64,000 nt of DNA from Streptomyces sp. NBC_01689 (GTDB lineage: Bacteria > Actinomycetota > Actinomycetes > Streptomycetales > Streptomycetaceae), in assembly GCF_036250675.1 (NCBI RefSeq), contig NZ_CP109592.1, forward strand, positions 2,666,001 to 2,730,000, read 5' to 3'. The stretch's first letter is position 1. Each line of letters opens with the position of its first letter. Positions 52,812-61,534 of the stretch are shown here, one piece after another. The notes under the pieces were generated by a model. It did no database searches. It was not told the origin of the DNA and saw only the letters and a list, made by a program, of their open reading frames with translations. Both the position numbers and the translations under genes were made by a program.

Positions 52812-53897
52812 ATGACCCCTGTGGGCACTGAGCTCGCGGACCGCGTCCTCGGGGGCTGGCTCGGCCGGATCGCGGGCAACATGCTCGGCAAGCCGGTCGA
52901 GCAGGGCGACCACTGGACGCGGGACCGCATCGACCGCTATCTGCGACGGGCCGCGGCCCTGCCGCTCACCGACTACCTTCCCGCTCCCGCCGACGGCGGC
53001 GGGGCCGACCACGACGAGTTCGCACTGCGGCCCGAGTGGCGGCAGTGCGTCCGCGGCCGTATCCACGGCAGCTGCCGGGACGACGACGTCGACTACGCGA
53101 TCCTCGGCCTCGACCTGCTGGAGACGCACGGTTTCGGCTTCAGCACCGAGCAGGTCGGCGACCTGTGGCTGCTGCGGCTGCCCTATCTGCAGACCTTCAC
53201 CGCGGAGCGGGCCGCGTACCGGAATCTCGCGAGCGGCATCAAGCCGCCGCTCACCGCGACCTACGACAACCCGTACCAGGAGTGGATCGGCGCCCTGATC
53301 CGCGCCGACATCTACGGGTGGACCTGTCCGGGGGTGCCGCGCCGGGCGGCCTCGCTGGCCCGCCGGGACGCCGTCCTGTCCCATACCGGCAACGGGGTGT
53401 ACGGCGCCATGTGGGCGGCGGCGCTGATCTCCGCCGCCTTCACCGCGCCCACCGTGCGGCGGGCGCTCGACACCGCGCTGACCGTCGTCCCCGCGAGCAG
53501 CCGCCTGGCCCGCACCGTGCGCCGGGTGCTCACGCTCCACGAGACCAGGATGTCCTGGGAGGACACGCTGAGCACGGTGTCCGAGGAGACCGCCGGGCTC
53601 GGCTGGATCCACACGATCCCGAACGCCGCCGTCCTCACGGCCGGACTCCTGTACGGCGACGGCGACTTCACCCGCACCATCACGCTGACCGTCCGCGGCG
53701 GCCTGGACACCGACTCGAACGGGGCGACCGCGGGCTCGGTCGCCGGGGTCCTGTGCGGGGCGCGGGCCGTTCCCGCGCAGTGGAAGGACCCTTTGGAGGA
53801 CACGGTGCGCAGCGCGGTCTTCGGCTTCGACGGCGTACGGATCAGTGAGCTGGCCGCGCGCACGGTGAAGCTCGCGGAGGCTGGGGCGGTGAGCTGA
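52812..53897 (+). CDS. ADP-ribosylglycohydrolase-family protein
   Basis: A protein of 361 residues. The two Mg-binding clusters of the ARH fold are present: an N-terminal GGWLGRIAGNMLGKPVEQG with SCRDDDVDYAILGLDLLE, and a C-terminal LTVRGGLDTDSNGATAGSVAGVLCGA. Members remove ADP-ribose from modified proteins (DraG) or act on related ribosides or crystallins. The target is unknown here. It starts at the ATG at 52812, behind GGGTAGACCGGAACC, with no clear ribosome-binding site. It is divergent from the glycerate kinase gene. Confidence 0.9.
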   Translation: MTPVGTELADRVLGGWLGRIAGNMLGKPVEQGDHWTRDRIDRYLRRAAALPLTDYLPAPADGGGADHDEFALRPEWRQCVRGRIHGSCRDDDVDYAILGLDLLETHGFGFSTEQVGDLWLLRLPYLQTFTAERAAYRNLASGIKPPLTATYDNPYQEWIGALIRADIYGWTCPGVPRRAASLARRDAVLSHTGNGVYGAMWAAALISAAFTAPTVRRALDTALTVVPASSRLARTVRRVLTLHETRMSWEDTLSTVSEETAGLGWIHTIPNAAVLTAGLLYGDGDFTRTITLTVRGGLDTDSNGATAGSVAGVLCGARAVPAQWKDPLEDTVRSAVFGFDGVRISELAARTVKLAEAGAVS

Positions 53898-53967
53898 ACC
53901 GGAACCCTCCTGACACGCGGGCGTCCGATCGTCCCGGCGGGTCCGGGGGACGCCGGCGGGGGCTCGT

Positions 53968-53973
53968 TACGCT
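53968..53973 (+). promoter_or_regulatory. -10 box of a leaderless promoter (Nudix gene)
   Basis: TACGCT ends 6 bases before the ATG at 53980; no ribosome-binding site is present. Confidence 0.5.
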
Positions 53974-53979
53974 TCGTGG

Positions 53980-54471
53980 ATGACCACTCCGGACTTCGCC
54001 ACCTACATCGCGGGGCTGCCCCGCGTCCTCGCCGGTGCCGCCGTGCTCTTCCGCGACGCCGGCGGACGGATCCTGCTCGTCGAGCCCAACTACCGTGAGG
54101 GGTGGGCCCTTCCGGGCGGCACCGTCGAGTCGGACGACGGGGAGACTCCCCGCCAGGGGGCCCGCCGCGAAACCGCCGAGGAGATCGGCCTCGACGCCGA
54201 ACCGGGCCGGCTGCTCGCGGTCGACTGGGTGCACGGGGCCGGGCGGCCCCCGCTGGTCGCCTATCTGTACGACGGTGGGGTCCTCGACGAGCGACAGCTC
54301 AAGGCGATCCGGCTGCAGGAGGAGGAGTTGCTGTCGTGGCGGCTGGTGCCGCGCGAGGAACTGGCCGCACATCTGCCGGGTTCACTGGGCCTCCGGGTAC
54401 TGGTCGCGCTCGACGTCCTGTCCGAGGGGGCGGGGACGGCGGAGCTGGAGAACGGCAGTCGGGTGGGGTAG
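53980..54471 (+). CDS. Nudix hydrolase
   Basis: A protein of 163 residues with a Nudix fold. The Nudix box reads GGTVESDDGETPRQGARRE followed by TAEEIGL; the catalytic RE..EE.G core is intact. Between the glycine and the first Glu there are two residues more than in the canonical box, which changes the loop length. A conserved LPGG precedes the box. The substrate is unknown (nucleotide sugars, NAD-type or oxidised nucleotides). It follows the ADP-ribosylglycohydrolase on the same strand, separated by its own leaderless promoter, so a joint role in ADP-ribose turnover is possible but unproven. Confidence 0.88.
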   Translation: MTTPDFATYIAGLPRVLAGAAVLFRDAGGRILLVEPNYREGWALPGGTVESDDGETPRQGARRETAEEIGLDAEPGRLLAVDWVHGAGRPPLVAYLYDGGVLDERQLKAIRLQEEELLSWRLVPREELAAHLPGSLGLRVLVALDVLSEGAGTAELENGSRVG

Positions 54472-54537
54472 CGGGCGCGACCATCCGGCCCCGGTGCCGG
54501 GCACCGGACGTGCTGCGGGGTCTCCGCTCCCCGTCAC

Positions 54538-54583
54538 GAGACGACGCCCGTACCCGCGGAGTTGCGGGTACGGGCGTCGTCTC
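54538..54583. terminator. strong bidirectional terminator
   Basis: A perfect 20-bp stem (GAGACGACGCCCGTACCCGC and its complement) with a 6-base loop lies between the convergent Nudix (ends 54471) and DUF1996 (ends 54606) genes. Confidence 0.92.
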
Positions 54584-54605
54584 ATCGGTCACCCGGGGGG
54601 TGTTG

Positions 54606-56732
54606 TCACACGGTGCCGCGCCTGATCCGGCGCAGGAGCACCAGACCCGCGATCACCAGCACCCCGCCGCCGGCGGCGGGCCACAGGTTGGTGCCGGTCT
54701 CGGCCAGGTCACCGCTCGCGACCGTCTGCGGTTCGGTCTGCGCCTGGGCCTGGGACGACACCTGCGCGGACGGTGCGTCCCCGTTCGCGGCCGGTGTCTG
54801 CCCGGTGTCGGCCGCGCCGCCCTGGTCGTCGTTCTTGCCGCCCCCGGCCGCGTCGTTCTGCGCGGCGGGGGTCGTCGTGTCCGCCTTGGGTACGACGCCG
54901 CCCTGGTCGCCGTCCTGCGAGTCGCTGCCCCGCGTACTGGCCGGAGGCTTCGGACGGTGCGTCGCCGCGGGGACACCGGGGTCGGCCCCGGCGTCTCCGT
55001 CCGAGGTGGGGTCGGCACTCGGGGGCGGGGTGTCCTTCGTCGGCTCGTCGGAACCGCCACCGGCGTTGCCGCCGTTGCCCGCGTTGCCGCCGGCACCGCC
55101 GTTGCCGTTGTCACCACCGTTGCCGCCGTTACCGCCGGCACCGCCGTTGCCGTTGTCACCACCGTTGCCGCCGTTACCACCGGCGCCACCGTTGCCGTTG
55201 TCACCGCCGTTGCCCGCGTCAGCGGCGCCGTCGACGCACTGCTTGTCGGAGTTGATGCAGTCCACCATCTCCCGCATCAGCTTCGCGTCGAAGACGTTGA
55301 TGAAGTCGTCGTGGTCGGTGATGGGCTTGTGCAGCTGCTCGGGGAACCCGTCCACGGCGTAGGGGTTCTTCACCTGGCCGTTCTCGAGGGTCGGCCGCGG
55401 AACGTCGTAGACCAGCCGCATCGTCAGCTGCGGAATGGCCTTGAAGCCGCCCGCGCAGTTGCCGGCCGCGTCGGCGAAGGCCACGTGCGTACGGTGGTTG
55501 GCGCTGTCGATGTTCTGGCCGTCCCAGCAGCTCTGGAAGGCGAACTTCCGTATGACGTTGCTGCCTTGGGGACAGATCGGGTACTTGTCCGTCAGCTGCA
55601 CCTTGTCCTCGAACCCGGAGCAGCTCCAGTGCGCGTTGGCGTTCGCGGGGCCGTTGACGAACGCCTTCGCGTCACCGGTGATGATGCGCAGGAACGTCGG
55701 CATCTCGACGACCTTGCTCTGCGGGGAGCCCACGAACTCGATCTGGGCCTGCTTCGCCTGCAGGACCTTGCCGATGTTGCCTTCCAGACCACCGCCGTTG
55801 CGGTCGGCGTCGAACTCCTGCGTACCGTCCTGCACGCGGAGCACCGGCCAGTAGTAGGTGGACTTGTCACCCTGGTTCTTGCAGGTGGTGTCGCCGCCCG
55901 CGAGGTCGTCGTTGCTGGCGAACGCGTCGTTCGCCTGGTTGCCGACGTAGTCGTGCAGATGGTGCGCGCCGTTGGCGACACCGGGCGCGACGATCACGTT
56001 GTCGGTGTTGAACTTCTTGTTGGCGTTCACACCGCACGTGCTGCTGAACGTACCGGTCGAGGCGTCGCCCCCGTTGCCCGGCTTCTGCGGCACGTTCGGC
56101 TGGACCGTCGTGATGTCGACGAAGTCCGCGGCGACCGGGCCGCTGGCGGGCGTCGCGCCGCCGCCCTGCTGGCCGCCACCGTTCTGCTGCTGGCCCGCGC
56201 CGTTGTCGCCCTGCTGCTGTCCGTCGCCGTTCTGGCCACCGGCGTTGTCCTGGGCCGGGGTGGCGGGAACGGCGGTGCAGGCGGCGGCACCGTCGAGCAT
56301 GTTCGGCGCCTCGGCGCCCGCGTTCTTGAAGCCGAGCTTGATGCGGTCGATGACCGCGCTCCGCTTGTCCTTCAGCGGGCCGAGGACCGCGTTCTGCACG
56401 AAGCTCGGGTCCTGCTTCTGGGCCTGCTCGGCCGAGGCGAGGCGTGCGTACGCCTCGGATATCTGCTGGTCCAGGAGGGCGAGTTGCTTGTCGACCTCTC
56501 CCTTCGCGGCCTCCGGCACCTCGGTGAGCTTGCTGCCCACGTCGGGGCAGTCGATCGTCGCGGCTCCCGCCGCCTTGGTCTGGTTCTGCTCCCCGGACGA
56601 ACCGCCCCAGGTCTCGGAGGCCGAGGCATAGACGTTCACCGCCACCAGCCCACCTCCGCCCAGTATCAGCGCGGCCGCGGCAAATGTCGCACGCCGTGCC
56701 CCTGTGGGGCGTCTGCGCGTGTTCCGTCTCAC
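54606..56732 (-). CDS. sortase-anchored DUF1996 surface protein (LAETG motif)
   Basis: A protein of 708 residues. A signal peptide ([24 protein letters not shown]) is followed by a helical segment ([30 protein letters not shown]) and a Gln/Gly linker. The DUF1996 domain (about 205-480) has the typical [23 protein letters not shown] and [24 protein letters not shown] collagen-like Gly/Asn repeat region (about 505-560) and a long disordered stretch follow. The end [14 protein letters not shown], a hydrophobic helix and RRIRRGTV form an LAXTG sorting signal, the type used by Streptomyces class E sortases, so the protein is fixed covalently to the wall. DUF1996 has no firm function; a role in glycan or cell-wall binding has been proposed. 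Confidence 0.9.
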   Translation of the reverse strand: MRRNTRRRPTGARRATFAAAALILGGGGLVAVNVYASASETWGGSSGEQNQTKAAGAATIDCPDVGSKLTEVPEAAKGEVDKQLALLDQQISEAYARLASAEQAQKQDPSFVQNAVLGPLKDKRSAVIDRIKLGFKNAGAEAPNMLDGAAACTAVPATPAQDNAGGQNGDGQQQGDNGAGQQQNGGGQQGGGATPASGPVAADFVDITTVQPNVPQKPGNGGDASTGTFSSTCGVNANKKFNTDNVIVAPGVANGAHHLHDYVGNQANDAFASNDDLAGGDTTCKNQGDKSTYYWPVLRVQDGTQEFDADRNGGGLEGNIGKVLQAKQAQIEFVGSPQSKVVEMPTFLRIITGDAKAFVNGPANANAHWSCSGFEDKVQLTDKYPICPQGSNVIRKFAFQSCWDGQNIDSANHRTHVAFADAAGNCAGGFKAIPQLTMRLVYDVPRPTLENGQVKNPYAVDGFPEQLHKPITDHDDFINVFDAKLMREMVDCINSDKQCVDGAADAGNGGDNGNGGAGGNGGNGGDNGNGGAGGNGGNGGDNGNGGAGGNAGNGGNAGGGSDEPTKDTPPPSADPTSDGDAGADPGVPAATHRPKPPASTRGSDSQDGDQGGVVPKADTTTPAAQNDAAGGGKNDDQGGAADTGQTPAANGDAPSAQVSSQAQAQTEPQTVASGDLAETGTNLWPAAGGGVLVIAGLVLLRRIRRGTV
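55087..55218 (-). repeat. 45-bp tandem repeat coding for Gly/Asn-rich units
   Basis: Two perfect 45-bp copies (55087-55131 and 55132-55176) and a third degenerate one (55177-55218). They encode 15-residue [15 protein letters not shown] units, a collagen-like spacer in the wall-anchored protein. The copy number may vary between strains. Confidence 0.85.
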
Positions 56733-56968
56733 GTGTGTACTCCTACGCCTCGTAACAGGCCCGGCATGGAAATCCCCCCTGCCATACGTAGAGGGACCCG
56801 AGGGCGTTCAAGCGCCTCATGAATTCACAACGGCCTCATACGCGTCGGCCTCCGGACCACGGCCGCGCGGCCCGGCGGGCCCTCGCTGCGGCGCACCCTA
56901 CCTCCCGCCCGGCCGCCGAACGGACTGGCCGCCCCCGATATCCGGTCGCCCCGCGAGGGCGGTCGTCC

Positions 56969-56974
56969 TACCCT
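56969..56974 (+). promoter_or_regulatory. -10 box of a leaderless promoter (sirtuin gene)
   Basis: TACCCT ends 7 bases before the ATG at 56982, with no ribosome-binding site. Confidence 0.5.
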
Positions 56975-56981
56975 CGGCCCC

Positions 56982-57719
56982 ATGAACAAGCCCCTCGTCG
57001 CCATCCTCAGCGGCGCCGGTGTGTCCACCGATTCCGGAATCCCCGACTACCGCGGTCCGAACGGACTGTGGCGGCAGGACCCCGAGGCCGAGAAGCTCGT
57101 GACGTACGAGTACTACATGGGCGATCCGGAGATCCGGCGGCGGGCCTGGCGGATGCGGCGCGAGACCGGGGCGCTGCGGGCCGAACCCAACGCCGCGCAC
57201 CTGGCCGTCGCCGAGCTGGAGAAGTCGGGAATCCCCGTGCGGGTCCTCACCCAGAACGTCGACGGGCTGCACCAGCTCGCCGGGATGCCCGCCCGCAAGG
57301 TGCTCGAACTCCACGGCACGGCGCGGGCCGTCGTGTGCACCGCGTGCCACGAGAGAACCCCCATGCCGGAGGCGCTGGCCCGGGTCGAGGCCGGCGAGGA
57401 CGACCCGCCGTGCCGCATCTGCGGCGGCATCCTGAAACCGGCGACCGTGCTCTTCGGTGAGCATCTCGACCCCGTCGTCCTCGGCGAGGCCGCCGCCATC
57501 GCCAAGGCCTGCCGGATCTTCATCGCCGTCGGCAGCAGCCTCCAGGTGCATCCGGCCGCCGGACTCGCGGGGGTCGCCGCCGACCACGGCGCCCGGCTGG
57601 TCATCGTCAACGCCGAACCGACCCCGTACGACGACCGCGCCGAAGAGGTCGTACGGGAACCGATCGGCACCGCCCTCCCCGCACTGCTGCGCGGGCTGAC
57701 CAAGGAGAGCAACCACTGA
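56982..57719 (+). CDS. NAD-dependent protein deacylase (sirtuin, CobB-like)
   Basis: A sirtuin of 245 residues. The NAD-binding loop GAGVSTDSGIPDYRG (about 11-25), TQNVDGLHQLAG (about 90-101) and the catalytic His in LELHGTARA are present. The zinc ribbon has CTAC and CRIC pairs (CTACHERTP and CRICGGILKP), and the later GSSLQVHPAAG and VIVNAEPTPYDDRA bind NAD. It removes acyl groups from lysine of target proteins. In Streptomyces, sirtuins control enzymes such as acetyl-CoA synthetase; the target here is unknown. A decayed copy of its 3' part lies about 660 bases downstream. Confidence 0.95.
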   Translation: MNKPLVAILSGAGVSTDSGIPDYRGPNGLWRQDPEAEKLVTYEYYMGDPEIRRRAWRMRRETGALRAEPNAAHLAVAELEKSGIPVRVLTQNVDGLHQLAGMPARKVLELHGTARAVVCTACHERTPMPEALARVEAGEDDPPCRICGGILKPATVLFGEHLDPVVLGEAAAIAKACRIFIAVGSSLQVHPAAGLAGVAADHGARLVIVNAEPTPYDDRAEEVVREPIGTALPALLRGLTKESNH

Positions 57720-57814
57720 TCGAAATAGCGGGCTTCCTCCAGGAGGGCCGGCCCGACGCCGAACTCACCACCATGGCCCGGGAGCCTCGACGAGGCAAGG
57801 AACGCACTGCGCTG

Positions 57815-58126
57815 ATGACCAGCCCTTCCCACGTGGACAACGACCGCGGGTGCCTGCGCCTGGTCCTCGCCGTCCCACTGATCCTGCTCACCCTTGTCGC
57901 CGCGTACTTCTGCTGGACGGCACTGACCATCCGTCCGTCCGGGCCCTGGGACGACGACGCGTATGCCGGCATCGTCCTCTCGTGCGTCCTCACCATCGGA
58001 GCCGCCGGTGCGGCGGCGGTGCTGTGGCTGCTGCCCTCGGTACGACGGATCATGGGGTGGTGGTGGGTGGGCCCCGCCGTGCTGCTGGGTGTGATCGCGG
58101 CTGTCCGATGGGCGACGGGCGGCTGA
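57815..58126 (+). CDS. small three-helix membrane protein of unknown function
   Basis: A protein of 103 residues with three hydrophobic segments, CLRLVLAVPLILLTLVAAYFCW, GIVLSCVLTIGAAGAAAVLWLLP and GWWWVGPAVLLGVIAAVRWA. It has no known motif. The ATG at 57815 is chosen as the start because the polar lead TSPSHVDNDRG suits a membrane protein, and AAGGAA lies somewhat far upstream; an ATG at 57773 in the same frame is the alternative. It sits between the sirtuin gene and the sirtuin remnant, so it may have been trapped by the duplication. Confidence 0.6.
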   Translation: MTSPSHVDNDRGCLRLVLAVPLILLTLVAAYFCWTALTIRPSGPWDDDAYAGIVLSCVLTIGAAGAAAVLWLLPSVRRIMGWWWVGPAVLLGVIAAVRWATGG

Positions 58127-58130
58127 GCCA

Positions 58131-58223
58131 CCCGTCGTCCTCGGCGAGGCCGCCGCGACCGGCACGGCCTGCCGGCTCCTCATCGCCGTCGGCGGCGGCC
58201 TCCGGGCGCCATCCGGCCGCCGG
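58131..58223 (+). pseudogene. decayed duplicate of part of the sirtuin gene
   Basis: CCCGTCGTCCTCGGCGAGGC at 58131 is identical to 57471-57490 inside the sirtuin gene, exactly 660 bases earlier. The match continues over about 93 bases with roughly ten substitutions and one inserted base near 58210. In the sirtuin frame it reads PVVLGEAAATGTACRLLIAV and then shifts. The catalytic and NAD-binding N-terminal parts are absent. It is a remnant of a tandem duplication and cannot give a functional protein. Confidence 0.85.
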
Positions 58224-58228
58224 ACGGG

Positions 58229-58711
58229 TCAGAACAGCGCGGAGCCGCGTTCGAAGTCAAGGAGGCGGCGCTTGCGGTCCAGGCCGCCGCCGTAGCCCGT
58301 GAGGCTTCCGTCGGCGCCCACCACGCGGTGGCACGGGACGATGACGCCGACCGGGTTCCTGCCGTTGGCGAGGCCCACCGCCCGGGAGGCCTTCGGGTTC
58401 CCGAGGGCGTCCGCGAGTTCCCCGTACGAGCGGATCTCACCGTAGGGGATCCGCACCAACTGCTCCCAGACGCTGCGCTGGAAGGGGGTGCCGGCCAGCC
58501 GCATCGGCAGGTCGAACTCCTTGAGGTCGCCCGCGAAATAGGCCGTCAGCTGGCGCTTCACCTCGGGCAGCAGCGTGTCGTCGCGCGCGCCGAAGTCCTC
58601 CTGGGGCGGACGGTGGCGCTGCCCGACCATGTAGAGGCCGCACAGGAGGTCGTCGTCGGCGACGAGGGTGAGGGGTCCATAGGGGCTGTCGGTGACCGTG
58701 TGTCGTTTCAC
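58229..58711 (-). CDS. ogt: methylated-DNA-protein-cysteine methyltransferase
   Basis: A protein of 160 residues. The methyl-accepting Cys lies in VIVPCHRVVGADGSLTGYGGG (about residues 118-140). The DNA-binding wing is FQRSVWEQLVRIPYGEIRSYGELA. It repairs O6-alkylguanine by transfer to its own cysteine. The GTG start at 58711 has AAGGA 6 bases upstream. It follows the Ada-AlkA gene with a gap of 40 bases, so the two form an alkylation-repair operon. Confidence 0.95.
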   Translation of the reverse strand: MKRHTVTDSPYGPLTLVADDDLLCGLYMVGQRHRPPQEDFGARDDTLLPEVKRQLTAYFAGDLKEFDLPMRLAGTPFQRSVWEQLVRIPYGEIRSYGELADALGNPKASRAVGLANGRNPVGVIVPCHRVVGADGSLTGYGGGLDRKRRLLDFERGSALF

Positions 58712-58751
58712 TGCGTGTCCTTGGTGCCGGCCCGTGACGGGTTCGACGGGC

Positions 58752-60302
58752 TCATACGGGAAGGAAGTTGATCGGGTGGCTGTCCGTCGCCCACAGGTAC
58801 TGGACCGCGTACGCCCGCCAGGGCCGCCATGCCGCCGCGCGGGCGGTGAGGGCGGCGGGCGTCGAGGGCAGACCCAACTCCCGGGCGGCGCGCCGGACTC
58901 CGAGATCGGTGGGGAGGAAGGCGTCGGGGTCGCCGAGGGCGCGCATCGCGATGACGTCGACCGTCCAGGGGCCGAAGCCGGGGAGGCCGAGGAGTCGCGC
59001 TCGCGCCTCCGCCCAGTCGCTCTCCACCCCCAAGTGCAAGGTGCCGTCCGCGAGTTGGCGTACCAACGTGGTGAACGTGGCGCGGCGGGTGCGGGGCATG
59101 GCGAGGGTTTCGGGGTCCACCGCGGCCAGCGCGTCGGGGGACGGGAAGAGATGGGTGAGGCCGCCCTCGGTGTCCTCGACCGGCTCGCCGTGCGCGGTGA
59201 CCAGGCGGGCGGCGTGGGTGCGGGCGGCGGCTGTCGAGACCTGCTGGCCGAGCACGGCCCGTACGGCGAACTCGGCCTCGTCGACGGTGCGGGGCACCCG
59301 GCGTCCCGGCGCCTTGTCGACGAGCGGGGCCAGCAGCGGATCGGTGCGCAACTGGTCGTCGACGGCGACCGGGTCCGCGTCCAGGTCCAGCATGCGGCGG
59401 CACCGGCTGATGGCGACGGTGAGGTCGCGCAGGTCACTGAGGCTGAGCCGGCAGCCGATGTGGTCGGCGTGCGGGGTGAGCGCGACGATGCCATGGCCGT
59501 AGGGCAGCCGCAGGGTGCGCCGGTAGGAGCCGTCGCGCCACTCCTCGACACCGGGCACGGCCGTCGCCACGAGGTGGCCGAAGAGGTTGTCGGGGTTGAG
59601 CGGGGCACGGAACGGGAGCCGCAGGGACAGCGCCCCCGACGCGGTCGCCACCGCACCGGTCACCCCGTCCGTCCGTGCTCCCGTCCCTCCGCCCGGCGCC
59701 ACCGTCCGGCTCGCCCTCGCGACGGCCGCCGCCCGGTTCCTCGGGAGACGGTCGCGCAGTTCACTCGGTGAGAGCGCGAAGACCTCGCGCACGGTGTCGT
59801 TGAAGGTACGGATCGACGAGAAGCCCGCCGCGAAGGCGATCTCCGTCATCGGGAGCGGGGTGGTCTCGATGAGCAGTCGCGCGGTCTGGGCGCGCTGCGC
59901 CCTGGCGAGCGCGAGCGGCCCCGCGCCCAGCTCGGCCAGCAGTTGCCGCTCTGTCTGGCGGGTGCTGTAGCCGAGCCGCCCGGCCAGGCCCGGGACGCCC
60001 TCCCGGTCCACGATCCCGTCGCCGATCAGGCGCATCGCACGGGCCACCAGGTCGGCGCGCTGGTTCCACTCGGGAGAGCCGGGGCTGGTGTCCGGGCGGC
60101 AGCGCTTGCAGGCACGGAATCCCGCCTGCTGGCAGGCCGCCGCGCTCGGGTGGAACGTCATGTTCTCCGGCTTCGGCGGCACGACCGGGCAGCTGGGCCG
60201 GCAGTAGATCCCGGTGGTCAGGACGGCGGTGAAGAACCAGCCGTCGAAGCGCGCGTCCTTCGACCGGACGGCGCGTACGCAGCGCTCGGTGTCGGTGTGC
60301 AT
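58752..60302 (-). CDS. Ada-type regulator fused to AlkA-like 3-methyladenine glycosylase
   Basis: A protein of 516 residues. The N-terminal Ada zinc domain (about 1-80) has GIYCRPSCP and ACKRCRP, the four Cys that bind zinc, one of which accepts methyl from phosphotriesters. An AraC-type DNA-binding region follows (about 85-190: LAGRLGYSTRQTERQLLAELG, EIAFAAGFSSIRTFNDTVREVF). The C-terminal part (about 250-516) is an AlkA domain with helix-hairpin-helix LLGLPGFGPWTVDVIAM and the catalytic Asp in FLPTDLGVRRA. The usual methyltransferase domain of Ada is missing and is supplied by the neighbouring ogt. I take the ATG at 60302 (MHTDTERC); 60314 is the alternative. Confidence 0.93.
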   Translation of the reverse strand: MHTDTERCVRAVRSKDARFDGWFFTAVLTTGIYCRPSCPVVPPKPENMTFHPSAAACQQAGFRACKRCRPDTSPGSPEWNQRADLVARAMRLIGDGIVDREGVPGLAGRLGYSTRQTERQLLAELGAGPLALARAQRAQTARLLIETTPLPMTEIAFAAGFSSIRTFNDTVREVFALSPSELRDRLPRNRAAAVARASRTVAPGGGTGARTDGVTGAVATASGALSLRLPFRAPLNPDNLFGHLVATAVPGVEEWRDGSYRRTLRLPYGHGIVALTPHADHIGCRLSLSDLRDLTVAISRCRRMLDLDADPVAVDDQLRTDPLLAPLVDKAPGRRVPRTVDEAEFAVRAVLGQQVSTAAARTHAARLVTAHGEPVEDTEGGLTHLFPSPDALAAVDPETLAMPRTRRATFTTLVRQLADGTLHLGVESDWAEARARLLGLPGFGPWTVDVIAMRALGDPDAFLPTDLGVRRAARELGLPSTPAALTARAAAWRPWRAYAVQYLWATDSHPINFLPV

Positions 60303-60505
60303 CCCGTTCCGCATGTCTCCAGGATCGGGCACGGGAGAGGACTGGGCTGGCGAGAATCCGACATCAGCCTCGCCGGGCCTCGGACGGCCCGTCCCACCCG
60401 CCGCGGCCCTCACCCCCGCCCTCACAGCGCCGCGCGGCCGCGCTCCCCGCGGCCTGAACCTCCCGTCGCGGTGCGTCGGGACCGATGCCCGCGGGAGGGA
60501 CCGTG

Positions 60506-61435
60506 TCAGCGGGGTTCCTCACCCTGGGCCACCTCGACCTCGTGGTGGAAGGCGAGCACACCGGTGGACGCCGTCCCGGCCGAGACGGATGCGCAGGCCG
60601 CCAGCAGGAGGGCGATCCAGGGCGCGGCGCGTCGGCGCCGGCGGGGGGCGGCGAGCAGGGCCGCGACCCGCTGGGGTACCGGTCCGGTGGTCGCCGCGGG
60701 GGCGAAGTCGGGGCGGCCGGAGCGCGCGGAGGACGCGGCGAGGGCGGCCCGCGCGATGGCCCGCGCGGTCAGCCGCCGGTCCCCCACCACGGCCGCCGCG
60801 GCCTCGTCGGCGGCGCGTTCGGCGGCGAGCGCGATGTCCGCGCGGACCGGGCGGAGCCCCGGATGACAGTGCGCGGCGAACTCGGCGACGACGAGGAACC
60901 GGTGGTGGCCGGCGGCGTTGTGGGCCCGCTCGTGGGCGAAGAGCACCTCGCGTTCGTCGGCGCCCAGGCTGCGCAGCATCCCCGTCGTGACGACGATGCG
61001 GTGCGGGCGGCCGGGCAGTGCGTACGCGTCCGGACGGGGCGACTCGATCACGCACAGGTCGCCCGCGACGGGCCGGCAGTCCGCCTCGGTGCGGGCCGCG
61101 CGGAAGGCACGCAGCTGCCGCAGGGCGGAACGGACGAGCGTCGCGGCGCCGAGGGTCAGCAGACCGGTGGCGGCCGCCGCCAGCGGCAGGACGACCAGGT
61201 CGGAGGGGGTGCGCAGCGGCCGGACGAACTCACCGAGACCGGCGAGGAACGGCAGTTTGAGCAGGCCGGTGAGGACCAGCGCGCCGAGGGCCGCCACGGC
61301 GGAGGCCGCCAGTACGAGGACCGTGAGGGTCAGCGCCCACAGCGCGGCGGCCGGCGCGAGCCGGTCTAGGCAGCGCCGCGCCGCCGCCGGTACCGCGAAG
61401 GGCACCAGGAGCGGGATGAGCAGCAGAGCGGTCAT
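60506..61435 (-). CDS. M56-family membrane peptidase (BlaR/MecR-like, without sensor domain)
   Basis: A protein of 309 residues. Hydrophobic helices occupy the first about 110 residues and one lies near the end (APWIALLLAACASVSAG). The zinc site is LFAHERAHNAAGHHRFL (HExxH, about 170-174). The region AAERAADEAAAAVVGD holds the third ligand in this family. There is no penicillin-binding sensor domain. It probably cleaves or inactivates the BlaI-type repressor encoded just upstream. Similar M56-BlaI pairs occur in mycobacteria (Rv1845c-Rv1846c, as I recall). A GGGTCC repeat separates it from the BlaI gene. Confidence 0.88.
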   Translation of the reverse strand: MTALLLIPLLVPFAVPAAARRCLDRLAPAAALWALTLTVLVLAASAVAALGALVLTGLLKLPFLAGLGEFVRPLRTPSDLVVLPLAAAATGLLTLGAATLVRSALRQLRAFRAARTEADCRPVAGDLCVIESPRPDAYALPGRPHRIVVTTGMLRSLGADEREVLFAHERAHNAAGHHRFLVVAEFAAHCHPGLRPVRADIALAAERAADEAAAAVVGDRRLTARAIARAALAASSARSGRPDFAPAATTGPVPQRVAALLAAPRRRRRAAPWIALLLAACASVSAGTASTGVLAFHHEVEVAQGEEPR

Positions 61436-61475
61436 GACCCACCGATCGTAGTCGCGTGTCGGTCTTGCGGGTTTC

Positions 61476-61505
61476 GGGTCCGGGTCCGGGTCCGGGTCCG
61501 GGTCC
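61476..61505. repeat. hexanucleotide array GGGTCC x5
   Basis: Five perfect copies of GGGTCC lie head to tail in the 99-base gap between the BlaI-type gene (ends 61535) and the M56 gene (starts 61435). Such arrays change length by slippage. The position could affect how far the downstream peptidase is translated. Confidence 0.85.
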
Positions 61506-61534
61506 GATTACAGGTTCCAGGCCGGGTTCTGGTT

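Noticed and set aside
55087..55218. Regular repeats that could suggest a CRISPR array
   Set aside because: Units are 45 bp with no unique spacers and lie in frame within a surface-protein gene; they code for Gly/Asn repeats.
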